Assembly (NCBI RefSeq): GCF_004001045.1
Contig: NZ_BIMK01000016.1
Location: 1 to 64,000 of the forward strand
DNA: 64,000 bases
Reading direction: 5' to 3'
Origin: Paenibacillus chibensis
GTDB taxonomy: Bacteria > Bacillota > Bacilli > Paenibacillales > Paenibacillaceae
Shown: positions 10,828 to 19,247 of the stretch, in pieces
Layout: every line of letters starts with the position of its first letter
Position numbering within the stretch: the stretch's first letter is position 1
Program-made: the position numbers and the translations under genes
Notes under the pieces: generated by a model
Seen by the model: the letters and a program-made list of their open reading frames with translations, nothing else
Told to the model about the DNA's origin: nothing
Databases searched by the model: none

Positions 10828-11879
10828 GCCGCGCAAAAAATCCCAAAGAGCCCATCGCTATTCGAATCAGCGGAGAGCGGATTTCTTTATTGACAAGCAG
10901 GAGACAAATAACTGTGCTTGTTGGCTTAGCGCTTCTCCTGATCCTCGCCATGATCGTAAGCGTCGGTTTCGGAACGAAGTACGTGAATCCCTGGGCCGTT
11001 GTACAAGGCATTTTCGGTCAAGGCGACTCGCTTGATGTCGTCGTGGTGCAAAAGCTCCGCTTGCCCCGCGTAATCGTTGGCGCCATGGTCGGTGCCTGCC
11101 TGGCTATGTCCGGTGCGATTACCCAGGGGCTTATCCGCAATCCGCTGGCTTCCCCGGATGTCATGGGGGTAACCAGCGGCGCTTCGCTGGCAGCCACCGC
11201 CATCATTACGCTGATACCCTCAGCCAGCGTATTCTGGCTGCCGCCGGCAGCGTTCATCGGCGCGGCGTTAACGACGCTGCTCATATATTTGCTTTCCTGG
11301 AAAAAAGGCGTCAATCCGTTAATGCTCGTCCTGGTCGGCGTGGGCATCGGGTCTGTAGCCTCGTCCATTTCTACAATGCTGCTTGTGACTGGGCCTACGG
11401 ATGTCGCGCAAAAGGCGTTTAACTGGCTGCTCGGCAGCGTGTACGGAAGCTCCTGGAAGCATGTGAACATGATCCTCCCATGGTTTGCCGTACTCGGATG
11501 CTTGAGCCTTGTTTTTGCCCGCCGCATCAATATGCTGCAGCTCGGCGACGATCTTGCTGCCGGAGCGGGCAGCAGCGTGGAAAGAGACCGCACCCTGCTC
11601 ATTTTTACCGCCGTCGGACTCGCCGGTGCGGGCATTTCCGTCGGAGGCGCGATCGGCTTCATAGCGCTGCTCTCCCCCCATATCGCCAGAAAGCTCATCG
11701 GCTCCTCTTATGGATCCTTGCTTCCGGCAAGCGGACTTTGCGGAGCCTTTATCGTCGTACTCGCGGATGTCCTGGCAAGGAACTTGTTTACACCGCTCGA
11801 TATTCCGGTGGGCGTATTTACCTCCGCCGTCGGCGCGCCATTCTTCATCTACTTGTTGTGGAGAAACCGGAGCACGTAA
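10824..11879 (+). CDS. FecCD-family siderophore ABC transporter permease 2
   Basis: Second BtuC/FecCD-type permease subunit, 351 residues. A cytoplasmic N-terminus of about 30 residues precedes the first helix. Motifs are QKLRLPRVIVGAMVGACLA, LIRNPLASPDVMGVTSGAS and GAIGFIALLSPHIARK. The ATG overlaps the preceding stop, so translation is probably coupled; the frame is open much further upstream inside the first permease but has no homologous content there. A strong terminator follows directly, so the operon is just these two genes. Confidence 0.92.
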   Translation: MSRAKNPKEPIAIRISGERISLLTSRRQITVLVGLALLLILAMIVSVGFGTKYVNPWAVVQGIFGQGDSLDVVVVQKLRLPRVIVGAMVGACLAMSGAITQGLIRNPLASPDVMGVTSGASLAATAIITLIPSASVFWLPPAAFIGAALTTLLIYLLSWKKGVNPLMLVLVGVGIGSVASSISTMLLVTGPTDVAQKAFNWLLGSVYGSSWKHVNMILPWFAVLGCLSLVFARRINMLQLGDDLAAGAGSSVERDRTLLIFTAVGLAGAGISVGGAIGFIALLSPHIARKLIGSSYGSLLPASGLCGAFIVVLADVLARNLFTPLDIPVGVFTSAVGAPFFIYLLWRNRST

Positions 11880-11885
11880 AAAATA

Positions 11886-11931
11886 AAAAGGCGTCTCATC
11901 GGTCCACGTCGGACTGCCGAGACGCCTTTTT
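11886..11931 (+). terminator. Terminator of the permease operon
   Basis: AAAAAGGCGTCTC ... GAGACGCCTTTTT, a near-perfect stem with A and T tracts on either side, eight bases after the stop at 11879. The 397 bases between 11880 and 12276 otherwise hold only the facing terminator at 12199; I see no gene or RNA between them. Confidence 0.93.
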
Positions 11932-12198
11932 ACTTTCTACCTGTCTCAGTATAACATCAACACGAGGGCTTTCACTACTGCTGCAACTTTTCGCTCTTAT
12001 ACCCTTCTGTGACCCACGCATACATTGCCATGGATTTTGCCCTGGAATTCCCTGATTCGCGGCTGATGACGATTTCACCTAACGCGGGGCTGCAGGTTCT
12101 GAGGATTTCCTAAGCCATTCACAATCAACATCAAAGTCGCTCTATATCACTTAACTTGCTGCCATGCGATACGGTACACCTATTAAGCGCTAAACATC

Positions 12199-12240
12199 AA
12201 AAAAAGCTGCCCGGCATCATGGATGCTTGAGGCAGCTCTT
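12199..12240 (-). terminator. Terminator of the PKD-protein gene
   Basis: On the minus strand GAGCTGCC...GGCAGCTTTTTTT forms the outer stem, with an inner GCATC/GATGC stem. It lies 37 bases after the stop at 12277. Confidence 0.88.
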
Positions 12241-12276
12241 TGCTGTGAATGAATTACAAGTGTGCTCACGGATTGA

Positions 12277-14613
12277 TCAGGACTGCTTCTCCTGCGGCAT
12301 AGGCATGAGCAGCAGATTGATCGGCAGATTGCTTCCCGGCGACGGCGTATACATAATCTCTACGCTCTCCTCATACTTGCCAGTACGATAGAGTACGCTG
12401 TTCTCATTCGGCGCGCTGACGGATGCCTTGTTCGCGACTTGCACGACTTGGCCATTCACCGTAACGATTCCGTTATAGTTGCCGCCCCGAGGGTTCAAGG
12501 TAATCAAGGTATTCGGTGCAACGCGGCTGAACTTGATTTTGTACAAGACGCCGAAGTTTCCGGCATTTGAAGCTTCAGTCCCATAGATGCCGTCCAGGCC
12601 TTTCAGATTCGGATCTGCTTTATTGTCTCCAAGAACGAGACGCGAAGGCGTGCTGCCTACCTGCTGATCATAATTGATTACGCGAACGGAATCCGGATAC
12701 GTGCCGCGGTTATGAACATCACGGTCCAGGTTCGAGAGATAAGGCAGGCTTTGCAGCGGATCCTTGTTCTCATCGATCATTATGACGGTATACTGGATCG
12801 GATAATCGCTGAATGCATCAGCAAGCGCGGAAATCGTATCGCCCGGCTTCATTTTGATTTTGTTGACATCCGTCATAATCACTTTGCTTTCGCCTGCAGC
12901 CAGATTAATCAATTGATAAGCAGATGAATCCCGCATGGATTGGAAGTAACGCTCCAGAGAAGTCTTGCCCGTCAATTCCGGATACGGGTTCGGACCGCCG
13001 ATTCCGAAGTTTTGCAGAGTTATCTGTGCCGGTCTGTCCGTATAGGTATTGGTTGCGATGACGTAGAGCTTCGTGTTTTTACCCGTGGCGTTAACATGGT
13101 GCAGCATGAAACGCGTGCTGCCAAGCGCCGTTTCCTTGTACAGCACCCCCTCCGAATAGACGGTTTCAGGGCTGTTGCTGCGAATCAGCGTGGCGGGCTC
13201 GGATGTAAAGGTAAAGTCCAGATTATTCCATGTCGGTACCTTGGTGCCGTCAAACGTATACTTTTCGCCTACCTGCGTAAACAGTCTGTTGAATTCATCT
13301 TCGGTATAGAGCGTCTCGTTCGTGATCGTGATCGTTTTCTGGAATTCGCCGACCGCTCCATGTTTGTCTGTCACCTTCAAGCGGATCGTGACAGGACCAG
13401 GCTGGAAAAATGCCTTATGGTCATTGAGCCATTGACGGTCGACAATCGCATTCTCGTCATCGGTACTGTGATCCGTGATTGTGATCAATTCACCCATCTT
13501 GTACTCGTCTTTATCGGTCGTGAAGTTGGCCACCGGCGGTTCGTTTGGTTTGAGCACATTCACGGTTACGGTATACGGATCGCTCCATTGCCCGCTGGAA
13601 TCCTGAACATAATGAGTAATCGTATAAGTTCCGGCCGTTTGAAAAACATCCTCTTTGCCTTCCCAGCGTTCATCGACGATTTGCAAACCGTTCGACGTTT
13701 TGGACTGGGTTGAGTATGTCACATTCGTTTCACCTGCAAATATTTCCGAAGGCTGTACCGTAAAGGCGGCTACCGGCTTGGTCGAGAGCGATAGAATGAC
13801 TCTCTTGCCGGGCTGATCCACCGTATACGGAATATTCAGCGCTTGAGTAATCGAAGTCAACGGAACCATAAACACGTTATTTTGCTGGTAAGAAGGTCCC
13901 TTCATCGGCTTGGATTCGCCGTTTACGCGGTAAACGCTGCTATTGGTTTTGAACCGCAGTTCTTTACCGTCCTTGATAATAATGGTTTCCTTCGTTTTGC
14001 TGTCGTACGAAAGCTTAAGGCCCACCCGTTCCACCATTGCGCGGATGGCTACATAGGAGACCCCGTTTTTCACAGCCATCGGCTGTCCTGCAAGATAAAG
14101 CTTGCCGTTCTGGTACATCTGATTGCTGTTCATCATCAGAATCAGTTGATTGGAACCTGCTTGTGCCGAAATGCCGGTTGCTGCACCCGATCCAGCTGTT
14201 TCAGTCGTTGTGCCCGGTGTAGTTTCGGCCCCCGTTCCAGGCGTGGTTCCGGTTTGACCGCTGCTTCCATCGGCCGGGCTGCCATCGCTCGCGGCACCGT
14301 CATCTCCGTTGGCATTCGTGGATGGTGTTTGATCCCCTGTACCTGTGTTGTCCGTACTGGTTGTTCCTTTGTCTCCGCCTGCTCCCCCTGTGCTGTTCTG
14401 GCCGTCCCCCGTATTTCCAGTGGTAGATTGACCAGCAACTCCTGCTGTGCCACCCGTTTGCGCGTTCGCCGTGCTGTCGGCGCTGCTGTTAGCATTCACG
14501 CTAATTCCCTGAACGGTTTCAGGCTGAACTGCACCTTCCGCGCCGGCAGGAATCACGAGCGCAGTTTGAGCTGCAGCAAACACAGCAATCATTGTTAATT
14601 TTCTGAAATTCAT
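12277..14613 (-). CDS. Secreted stalk-domain protein with copper-amine-oxidase-N and PKD-like modules
   Basis: Exported cell-surface protein of 778 residues with no enzymatic motif I recognise. Order: a Sec signal peptide (residues 1-25, cleaved near AGAEG); a Gly/Thr/Ser/Asn-rich low-complexity linker (about 26-150); a copper-amine-oxidase N-terminal-like domain (about 155-280, MYQNGKLYLAGQPM and YVAIRAMVERVGLKLSYD), which in Paenibacillus surface proteins is a stalk module and not a copper enzyme; a first PKD-like Ig domain (about 283-355); a second (about 358-435, NEPPVANFTTDKDEYKMGE); and an unassigned beta-rich C-terminal half (about 440-778). The ATG has AAAGGAG upstream. It is transcribed alone. 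A role in surface adhesion or cell-wall function is inference. Confidence 0.8.
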   Translation of the reverse strand: MNFRKLTMIAVFAAAQTALVIPAGAEGAVQPETVQGISVNANSSADSTANAQTGGTAGVAGQSTTGNTGDGQNSTGGAGGDKGTTSTDNTGTGDQTPSTNANGDDGAASDGSPADGSSGQTGTTPGTGAETTPGTTTETAGSGAATGISAQAGSNQLILMMNSNQMYQNGKLYLAGQPMAVKNGVSYVAIRAMVERVGLKLSYDSKTKETIIIKDGKELRFKTNSSVYRVNGESKPMKGPSYQQNNVFMVPLTSITQALNIPYTVDQPGKRVILSLSTKPVAAFTVQPSEIFAGETNVTYSTQSKTSNGLQIVDERWEGKEDVFQTAGTYTITHYVQDSSGQWSDPYTVTVNVLKPNEPPVANFTTDKDEYKMGELITITDHSTDDENAIVDRQWLNDHKAFFQPGPVTIRLKVTDKHGAVGEFQKTITITNETLYTEDEFNRLFTQVGEKYTFDGTKVPTWNNLDFTFTSEPATLIRSNSPETVYSEGVLYKETALGSTRFMLHHVNATGKNTKLYVIATNTYTDRPAQITLQNFGIGGPNPYPELTGKTSLERYFQSMRDSSAYQLINLAAGESKVIMTDVNKIKMKPGDTISALADAFSDYPIQYTVIMIDENKDPLQSLPYLSNLDRDVHNRGTYPDSVRVINYDQQVGSTPSRLVLGDNKADPNLKGLDGIYGTEASNAGNFGVLYKIKFSRVAPNTLITLNPRGGNYNGIVTVNGQVVQVANKASVSAPNENSVLYRTGKYEESVEIMYTPSPGSNLPINLLLMPMPQEKQS

Positions 14614-14716
14614 GTACAGACTCCTTTATGCTCCCATTTTTATATCTCGCTCTCATAGAACATAGTATTAGACGCAAAATTTGCTAAAAAGTTGCTCTAT
14701 GACTTCAGACAATATC

Positions 14717-14753
14717 AAAAAAGGAAGATTTCCCCATGACAAGGAATCTTCCT
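14717..14753 (-). terminator. Terminator of nagZ
   Basis: On the minus strand AGGAAGATTcc ... gAAATCTTCCT is followed by TTTTTTG. It lies about 45 bases after the nagZ stop at 14799. Confidence 0.85.
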
Positions 14754-14798
14754 CCATTCCAATCCTTGCTGAATGATGGCGAATACCGAGGAATCTTG

Positions 14799-16418
14799 CT
14801 AGTTTACCCCTACGGCATTCGGGTCATCAAGACGGACCGGTAGCTGGCCTTCCGCTTTGCTGTGTCCTGCAAGTATGGCCGCCAAGGCTTCCATAAAATA
14901 AGGTGTATTTTCATAGCAGCACAGATACGCCGGTACGCCCGGAATATCGTTCAGATCATACGGATTCCGTGTGGAAGCCACGATCAGTTTACCGAGCTTC
15001 TGCTGCTGCAGCCCTTCCACCAGTTCGCGCTGGCCTTCGGGAAGGGCGCTGCCCGCCGTATACGTTGCCACCACCACCTGGGAACAGGAAGCTGCTTCTC
15101 TCAGAACCAGCTCGATTTCTTGTTCATCCGGCTCGGCGCTGATCCGAATTTCCTTCACTTGACCGATATATGCAGCAAGAGCATCGCCAAGAGTTACCAC
15201 TTCGGTCCATGGCTCATCCACCTGAGTTTCGGAACGTACTTCTGGCCATACGACCAGGACGGAAGACTGGGTGTCCAAAGGAAGCTGCCCTTGATCCTTG
15301 ACAAGCGTGATGCTTTTCCGTGCCACTTCCTGGAGCAAACGATCCACTTCCGGCTTTTCATGTCTTTCAAGAAAGACGGGCGCGGCCTCCGATTCCGGCA
15401 CATCGGCAATACGCTGCTGCTTGAGGGCAAGAATGCGTTCCACCGCCGTATCAATCGTCTTCTCATGGATTCGGCCACTCAAGACGGCTTGTTTTACAGC
15501 CTCGATCGCTTCAATCTGGTCGCTGAGCGTATGGCTCACCAGGACGATATCCGCTCCGGCTTCAATCGCTTGGACTGCCCCCTCGCCTACACCGAAAAAC
15601 TTCGCAATCGCATGCATTTCAAGACAGTCCGTAACGATGATCCCTTGATAAGATAAATCCTCGCGCAGCAATCCCGTCAATACGGATCGGGACAAGGTCG
15701 CAGGAATCGGTTCGGGCTCGATCGCCGGAAAAATGACATGGGCCGTCATAATGACATCCACTCGTTCCTGAATCGCCCGGATAAACGGCTTCAATTCGAC
15801 CTGCTGCAAGCGCTCCACGTCATGCTCCACCGTCGCCAGCCCCATATGGCTGTCCACGCTAGTATCGCCATGTCCCGGAAAATGCTTGGCCGCGGCGGAT
15901 ATGCCGTTTTCCTGAAATGAGCGAATGACCGCCGCTCCGTGCTCCGCTACCTTGTCCGCTTGTTCCCCGAAAGAACGGACCCCGATCACCGGATTAAGGG
16001 GATTGTTGTTGACGTCCACGCAGGGGGCAAAGTTCATATTAATGCCGAGCTGAGTCATTTCCTGTGCACTGATTACGGAAACCTCATAGCTGTATTTCGG
16101 GTTGTCCGTTGCGCCAAGCGCCATATTGCCCGGGATTCGGCTCATTTTCTTATGATCAATGCGAGCCACCATGCCGCCTTCCTGGTCAATGGCAATCCAT
16201 AGCGGCAAGCTCCCGTTAGCCGCAGCCAAATCCTGTAGCGACTTGGAGAGACCGGCAACCAGCTCCAGCTCGTCGATATTGCGGCGGAAATAAATGACTC
16301 CTCCCAAATGATACTGCTGAATCAGCGTGCGGATCTGGTCATCGGGCACCAGCGAATGAAATCCGCAAATAAACATTTGACCGATTTTTTGCACCAGCGT
16401 GAGATTCGAAATATTCAA
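14799..16418 (-). CDS. nagZ: Beta-N-acetylhexosaminidase NagZ (GH3)
   Basis: Glycoside hydrolase family 3 enzyme that removes N-acetylglucosamine from muropeptides during cell-wall recycling. It has 539 residues. The diagnostic NagZ loop KHFPGHGDTSVDSH, with the catalytic His-Asp dyad, lies near residue 180, and the nucleophile Asp in IIVTDCLEMHA near residue 265. A C-terminal GH3-C-like domain (about 370-539) makes it a two-domain Gram-positive form. No N-terminal signal peptide is visible, unlike exported B. subtilis NagZ, so it may act in the cytoplasm. The start is TTG with AAAGGA about 12 bases upstream. It lies downstream of, and on the same strand as, a YesMN-type regulator pair. Confidence 0.93.
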   Translation of the reverse strand: MNISNLTLVQKIGQMFICGFHSLVPDDQIRTLIQQYHLGGVIYFRRNIDELELVAGLSKSLQDLAAANGSLPLWIAIDQEGGMVARIDHKKMSRIPGNMALGATDNPKYSYEVSVISAQEMTQLGINMNFAPCVDVNNNPLNPVIGVRSFGEQADKVAEHGAAVIRSFQENGISAAAKHFPGHGDTSVDSHMGLATVEHDVERLQQVELKPFIRAIQERVDVIMTAHVIFPAIEPEPIPATLSRSVLTGLLREDLSYQGIIVTDCLEMHAIAKFFGVGEGAVQAIEAGADIVLVSHTLSDQIEAIEAVKQAVLSGRIHEKTIDTAVERILALKQQRIADVPESEAAPVFLERHEKPEVDRLLQEVARKSITLVKDQGQLPLDTQSSVLVVWPEVRSETQVDEPWTEVVTLGDALAAYIGQVKEIRISAEPDEQEIELVLREAASCSQVVVATYTAGSALPEGQRELVEGLQQQKLGKLIVASTRNPYDLNDIPGVPAYLCCYENTPYFMEALAAILAGHSKAEGQLPVRLDDPNAVGVN

Positions 16419-16522
16419 TTTCTCTGCACATCCTTTATATATAAGTTCGGGATTTTGCTTCTGAAGACCGATCGCCTTTGTACCAGCAAAAATCCTCCCG
16501 TAAAACCAAAGATAAAACGGAC

Positions 16523-16557
16523 GCAGGGGCCATTCATTCCGGAAGCGGAACCCCTGC
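16523..16557 (-). terminator. Possible weak terminator between the response regulator and nagZ
   Basis: Hairpin GCAGGGG...CCCCTGC ten bases past the response-regulator stop at 16567, with only TCCGTTTT after it on the minus strand. Partial read-through into nagZ is possible. Confidence 0.5.
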
Positions 16558-16566
16558 AGGCTTTTG

Positions 16567-17355
16567 TTACATCGCCGGAATGTTTCTGGCCTGATCGCGA
16601 AATTCGGAAGGCGTCATGCCCGTGTGCCTCTGGAACACCTTGGTGAAATACCTTCTCTCGTGATAACCGATGCCGGCCCCGATCTGGGTGATGCTTTTTT
16701 CGCTGTGCGCGAGCAAATATTTGGCGGCTTCAATCCGTTTGGCGGTGACATATTCCACAAAGGTCATTCCCAGATGGTTCTTGAAAAGCAGACTGAAATA
16801 GCTGCAGCTGATGCCGAGATGTCCCGCCAGCTCTTCGATCCCCAAATCCTTATCGAGCTTGTCGGCGATATAGCCCACGGCCTCAGCCATGAGCTGCTGC
16901 GGATTTTTCCTGACCGTCTGATCTCCTTCATGCTCCTGAATGCGTGATACCGTTTGCTGGAACGGATCCTTCAAGCGGTTCTGCACAATTTGCTCGCATA
17001 TGGCACGGATGTTGTTCTCCAGCTCTTTGTAGTGAATCGGCTTGCATATATAATCACGGACCTTATATTTAATTCCGGCCCGCGCATATTCGAATTCCTG
17101 ATACCCTGTCAGCAAAATAATTTCAGCCGCAGATCCTCTGCTTCGCAGCTCGCTCACCAGCGTCAAGCCGTCCATGACAGGCATCCGTATATCGCATAAA
17201 ATGATGTCGGGGTTGTGGATATCGAATAAACTCAATGCCTCCTGCCCGCTCCGGGCCGTCAGCACCTGCATGTTCATCTCCTTCCATGGAATGATGCTTT
17301 TCAGGTTATTCAGAATCGGAGCCTCATCGTCAACCAGCATCACTTTGAGAATCAT
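16567..17355 (-). CDS. YesN-type response regulator with AraC DNA-binding domain
   Basis: DNA-binding response regulator of 262 residues. The receiver domain (about 1-120) has LVDDE, phospho-acceptor Asp in IILCDIRMPVMDG, LTGYQ and the KP of ICKPIH. The C-terminal AraC-type double helix-turn-helix (about 165-260) has LGISCSYFSLLFK and IGYHERRYFTKVFQRHTG. The ATG at 17355 overlaps the histidine-kinase stop (ATGA) with GGAGGG seven bases upstream; an ATG five codons earlier sits only three bases from that site. The pair is of the type that senses extracellular sugars in Paenibacillus, with the binding-protein gene upstream as probable partner. Confidence 0.92.
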   Translation of the reverse strand: MILKVMLVDDEAPILNNLKSIIPWKEMNMQVLTARSGQEALSLFDIHNPDIILCDIRMPVMDGLTLVSELRSRGSAAEIILLTGYQEFEYARAGIKYKVRDYICKPIHYKELENNIRAICEQIVQNRLKDPFQQTVSRIQEHEGDQTVRKNPQQLMAEAVGYIADKLDKDLGIEELAGHLGISCSYFSLLFKNHLGMTFVEYVTAKRIEAAKYLLAHSEKSITQIGAGIGYHERRYFTKVFQRHTGMTPSEFRDQARNIPAM

Positions 17356-19181
17356 TCCATTTCCCTCCACTCTGCGTCAGGAATGACACATTGAATTATC
17401 GTTCCGGTCAGGCGCGAAGAACAGATGAACAGTCCATAATACTCCCCGTAGTGGATCCGGATTCGATCCGCCACGCTGCGCAGGCCGAGTCCCCGCCGTT
17501 CTTCGTACAAATGCCTCACCTGATCTTTCCGTTCCTCTTCGTCTTCCTTATCCGTCTTCATGTACTGGAATTTCAGCAGCTGCTCCGGATCCATGCCGAT
17601 CCCGTTATCCTGAACCTGCAGGAAAATGCGGCCCCGATCCGACCAGCACGAGATATGGATATGCCCCTTGTCTTCGATGCCTTCGAAGCCGTGCTGGATG
17701 CAGTTCTCGACAAGCGGCTGCAGTGTCAGCTTCAGCACGCTTCTTCTTCTCAAATCCGGAGGCACGTCGATTTCATAGTCAAACAGGTCGTCGAACCGGA
17801 ATTTTTGAATCTCCAGGTAGCTCTGCAAGTGCTCAATTTCCTGTTCGAGCGGAATTTCTTCCTTATCCTGAATGCTGATTCGCAAAATGCTTCCAAGACG
17901 GTGCACCATTTCGCTGACCTTAACGCCCTCATTTTGAACGGCCAGCACATTGATGGACTCCAGGGTGTTGAACAAGAAATGAGGCTTAATCTGCGCCTGC
18001 AGCACCCGAAGCTCCGCCTGGGTCTTCTGCTTCTGCTTCGTATTTACCTGCTTGAACAAGCTGTTGATCTGATCCACCAGATCATTGAATCCCTTGGCCA
18101 AAATATGCAGCTCGTCTTTCCCGCGGTCTTCAACCCGGACGTTGAAATCTCCGCCTTCCACTTTCCTCATGAAACGGACAATGACCGCGATTGAGCCGGT
18201 AATTCGTCTCATGAACACCATGTTGAAGGTAATCGCCGCGAGCAGGCACAAGAGCGTAATCCCGATGAACCACTGGGCAAAAACAAGCGTTTCCTTTGAC
18301 AGGGATTTCCATGAGGTGACGGACACCAGGTTCCAGGAATAATCCTGCAGATGATAAATCGACACAATGCTATTCTCATCATTGAAATCGGTCTTGAAGC
18401 TCTGATATCCGCTGCCGAACTTGACCTGCTTTTTCATCACCGAACCGAGCTGCTTCCCTTCCAATGTTTTATTCGGGTCATAGAGGATTAGACCATCATC
18501 GTTAACGAGCATGAATTCGGTGGACTGCATGCTTTGGGAAGGGGACAGGTTGTGAAAGATCGATTCGATGTCCCAGTTGTTGATTTGGACGACCAGAATC
18601 CCGATGTTTTTAAAATAGCTCAGCTCTTTGATCAACCGGATCTGTGTAAATACCGGCTCGGTCCCTGTCAGCTCGGGATATTCATGCGGCGCAATCCATT
18701 TGGGCACTCCATTCAGATCCATAACCTCTTTGTATAAAGGCTGCTTTTTGAAATCCACGAAAGGCATGGTTTTGAAATTTTCTTTGGTGAAAATGGATAC
18801 GATGCTTGATTTGCCCGACCCACTCAAGTTGTAGAGGAACGCATAGCTGATGGCTGGATGATTGTAGAGCAGGCTTCGAAAGTTGCGCTGGCTGTTGTTT
18901 AGGCTGAGCTGCTCTGCGTTCAAATCCTGTTTCGTGGGATCCTTGGCTGCCAGGGCCATATGAAAGACGGAGGTCGCGATTCCGTTATCGGTTACGTTGT
19001 CCATCTGCTTGAGAACGGTGCTAATGCTGTAGCTGATCGCCTTCAGCGAGTATTCCGTCTGGCGGCTGTATTTTTCCTCGATGGAATACGACGAGACCAT
19101 AAAAGTGACGACCCCTAATACGCAAAGAGGAACAATGATCAATACCACAAATGCCGTAAATAATTTGTTCCGTAAATTCAT
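17352..19181 (-). CDS. YesM-type sensor histidine kinase
   Basis: Membrane sensor kinase of 609 residues. One helix at about 8-30, an extracellular sensor region (about 31-290, Cache-like by position), a second helix (about 293-315), HAMP (about 318-370, ending GFNDLVDQINSLF), the His-kinase box QIKPHFLFNTLESIN with the phospho-acceptor His, the N-box PLVENCIQHGF and the G-box DNGIGMDPEQ. This is the HPK7/LytS-YesM architecture. The start is ATG 19181 with GGAAGAG upstream; a GTG two codons earlier is possible. It is coupled by overlap to the response regulator and follows a binding-protein gene by 66 bases. Confidence 0.92.
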   Translation of the reverse strand: MNLRNKLFTAFVVLIIVPLCVLGVVTFMVSSYSIEEKYSRQTEYSLKAISYSISTVLKQMDNVTDNGIATSVFHMALAAKDPTKQDLNAEQLSLNNSQRNFRSLLYNHPAISYAFLYNLSGSGKSSIVSIFTKENFKTMPFVDFKKQPLYKEVMDLNGVPKWIAPHEYPELTGTEPVFTQIRLIKELSYFKNIGILVVQINNWDIESIFHNLSPSQSMQSTEFMLVNDDGLILYDPNKTLEGKQLGSVMKKQVKFGSGYQSFKTDFNDENSIVSIYHLQDYSWNLVSVTSWKSLSKETLVFAQWFIGITLLCLLAAITFNMVFMRRITGSIAVIVRFMRKVEGGDFNVRVEDRGKDELHILAKGFNDLVDQINSLFKQVNTKQKQKTQAELRVLQAQIKPHFLFNTLESINVLAVQNEGVKVSEMVHRLGSILRISIQDKEEIPLEQEIEHLQSYLEIQKFRFDDLFDYEIDVPPDLRRRSVLKLTLQPLVENCIQHGFEGIEDKGHIHISCWSDRGRIFLQVQDNGIGMDPEQLLKFQYMKTDKEDEEERKDQVRHLYEERRGLGLRSVADRIRIHYGEYYGLFICSSRLTGTIIQCVIPDAEWREME

Positions 19182-19247
19182 TGGCACTCTTCCAATCTTT
19201 TTTCCTGTAACGCCATCTGCGGCATATTCAATGCTTCATATCGTCCG

